A stretch of 5,010 nucleotides of DNA, from NCBI GenBank assembly GCA_021828745.1, contig JAJZDE010000096.1, positions 1 through 5,010 on the forward strand. Direction: 5' to 3'. Under the pieces are notes generated by a model. It worked only from the letters and a program-made list of their open reading frames with translations. It ran no database searches and had not been told where the DNA came from. The stretch is from Pseudomonadota bacterium. GTDB lineage: Bacteria; Pseudomonadota; Gammaproteobacteria; Burkholderiales; Ferrovaceae. Shown here piece after piece: positions 4,787 to 5,010 of this stretch (its first letter is position 1; every line of letters starts with the position of its first letter). A program made the position numbers and the translations under genes.

Positions 4787-5010
4787 ATGTCGACGAATTG
4801 CTGCAACTCTGCCTGTGCACCGCAAACCACGCTTAGTCCGCGCTACCGCAAGGCACTGTGGATTGCGTTGATCATCAATGTCACGATGTTCGCCGTCGAA
4901 ATTGGCGGTGGTCTGAAATCAGGCTCGGTCTCACTCTTCGCTGATGCAGTGGACTTCGCTGGCGATGCCGCAAATTACGGAATTTCGCTGGCGGTTTTAT
5001 CCATGGGACT
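4787..5010 (+). CDS. CDF-family cation efflux protein, N-terminal part, runs off right edge
   Basis: Cation diffusion facilitators export Zn, Cd, Co or similar ions from the cytoplasm in exchange for protons. 74 codons are visible. A Cys-rich start, TNCCNSACAP (3-12), may be a metal-binding leader. TM1 runs about 24-43 (LWIALIINVTMFAVEIGGGL). GSVSLFADAVDFAGDAANYG (46-65) includes the TM2 site pair Asp56 and Asp60 (DxxxD in place of the HxxxD of many zinc members). The start is supported by AAGGGAG about 8 nt upstream and by the promoter 31 nt before it. Being divergent from a CadR/PbrR-like regulator, with its operator between them, marks it as the regulated pump. The part carrying TM3-6 and the C-terminal domain lies outside. 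Confidence 0.92.
   Translation, partial: MSTNCCNSACAPQTTLSPRYRKALWIALIINVTMFAVEIGGGLKSGSVSLFADAVDFAGDAANYGISLAVLSMG

Overview
The window looks like an accessory stretch of a Gram-negative proteobacterial chromosome. It holds the start of a two-partner-secretion exoprotein with an extended signal peptide region (ESPR), a lipoprotein with a lipobox, and a MerR/CDF/DMT metal-handling cluster of beta/gammaproteobacterial type. The exact taxon cannot be named from sequence alone.

Left part (1-1151). A TpsA/filamentous-haemagglutinin-type exoprotein runs leftward off the edge. Its true start is at 732, where a strong Shine-Dalgarno and an ESPR are visible. The 419 bases upstream hold no convincing gene. 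They carry a GC-rich hairpin, a weak promoter candidate for the exoprotein, and a terminator-like hairpin that closes the next gene.

Middle left (1152-2214). A Phd/YefM-type antitoxin gene (minus) has a near-consensus promoter overlapped by an inverted repeat and is followed by a terminator, with no recognisable toxin next to it. Divergent from it, behind a perfect TATAAT box in an AT-rich patch, is a small lipoprotein of unknown function.

Middle (2215-3117). A minimal nucleotidyltransferase (MNT-type antitoxin fold) is coupled by a 4-base ATGA overlap to an upstream gene. That gene appears broken: it has no normal start, an in-frame TGA lies upstream, and the reading frame shifts by -1 near 2680. 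The pair has the layout of a HEPN/MNT-like toxin-antitoxin module, but I do not recognise the partner family.

Right part (3118-5010). A Cd/Pb-type MerR regulator (CadR/PbrR-like) is followed 3 nt later by a DMT/EamA permease with a very His-rich tail. Transcribed away from both is a CDF cation-efflux protein, cut by the right edge. The 100-bp divergent region contains a MerR-type promoter with a 19-bp spacer and a 21-bp dyad. The likely logic is that metal-bound regulator activates the CDF pump and controls its own operon, which includes the DMT protein. The DMT gene itself seems damaged: about ten residues appear missing in its ninth helix, and the end of its His-rich tail is replaced by unrelated residues. 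Together with the broken MNT partner and the orphan antitoxin, this suggests a decaying, rearranged accessory region between two healthier blocks.
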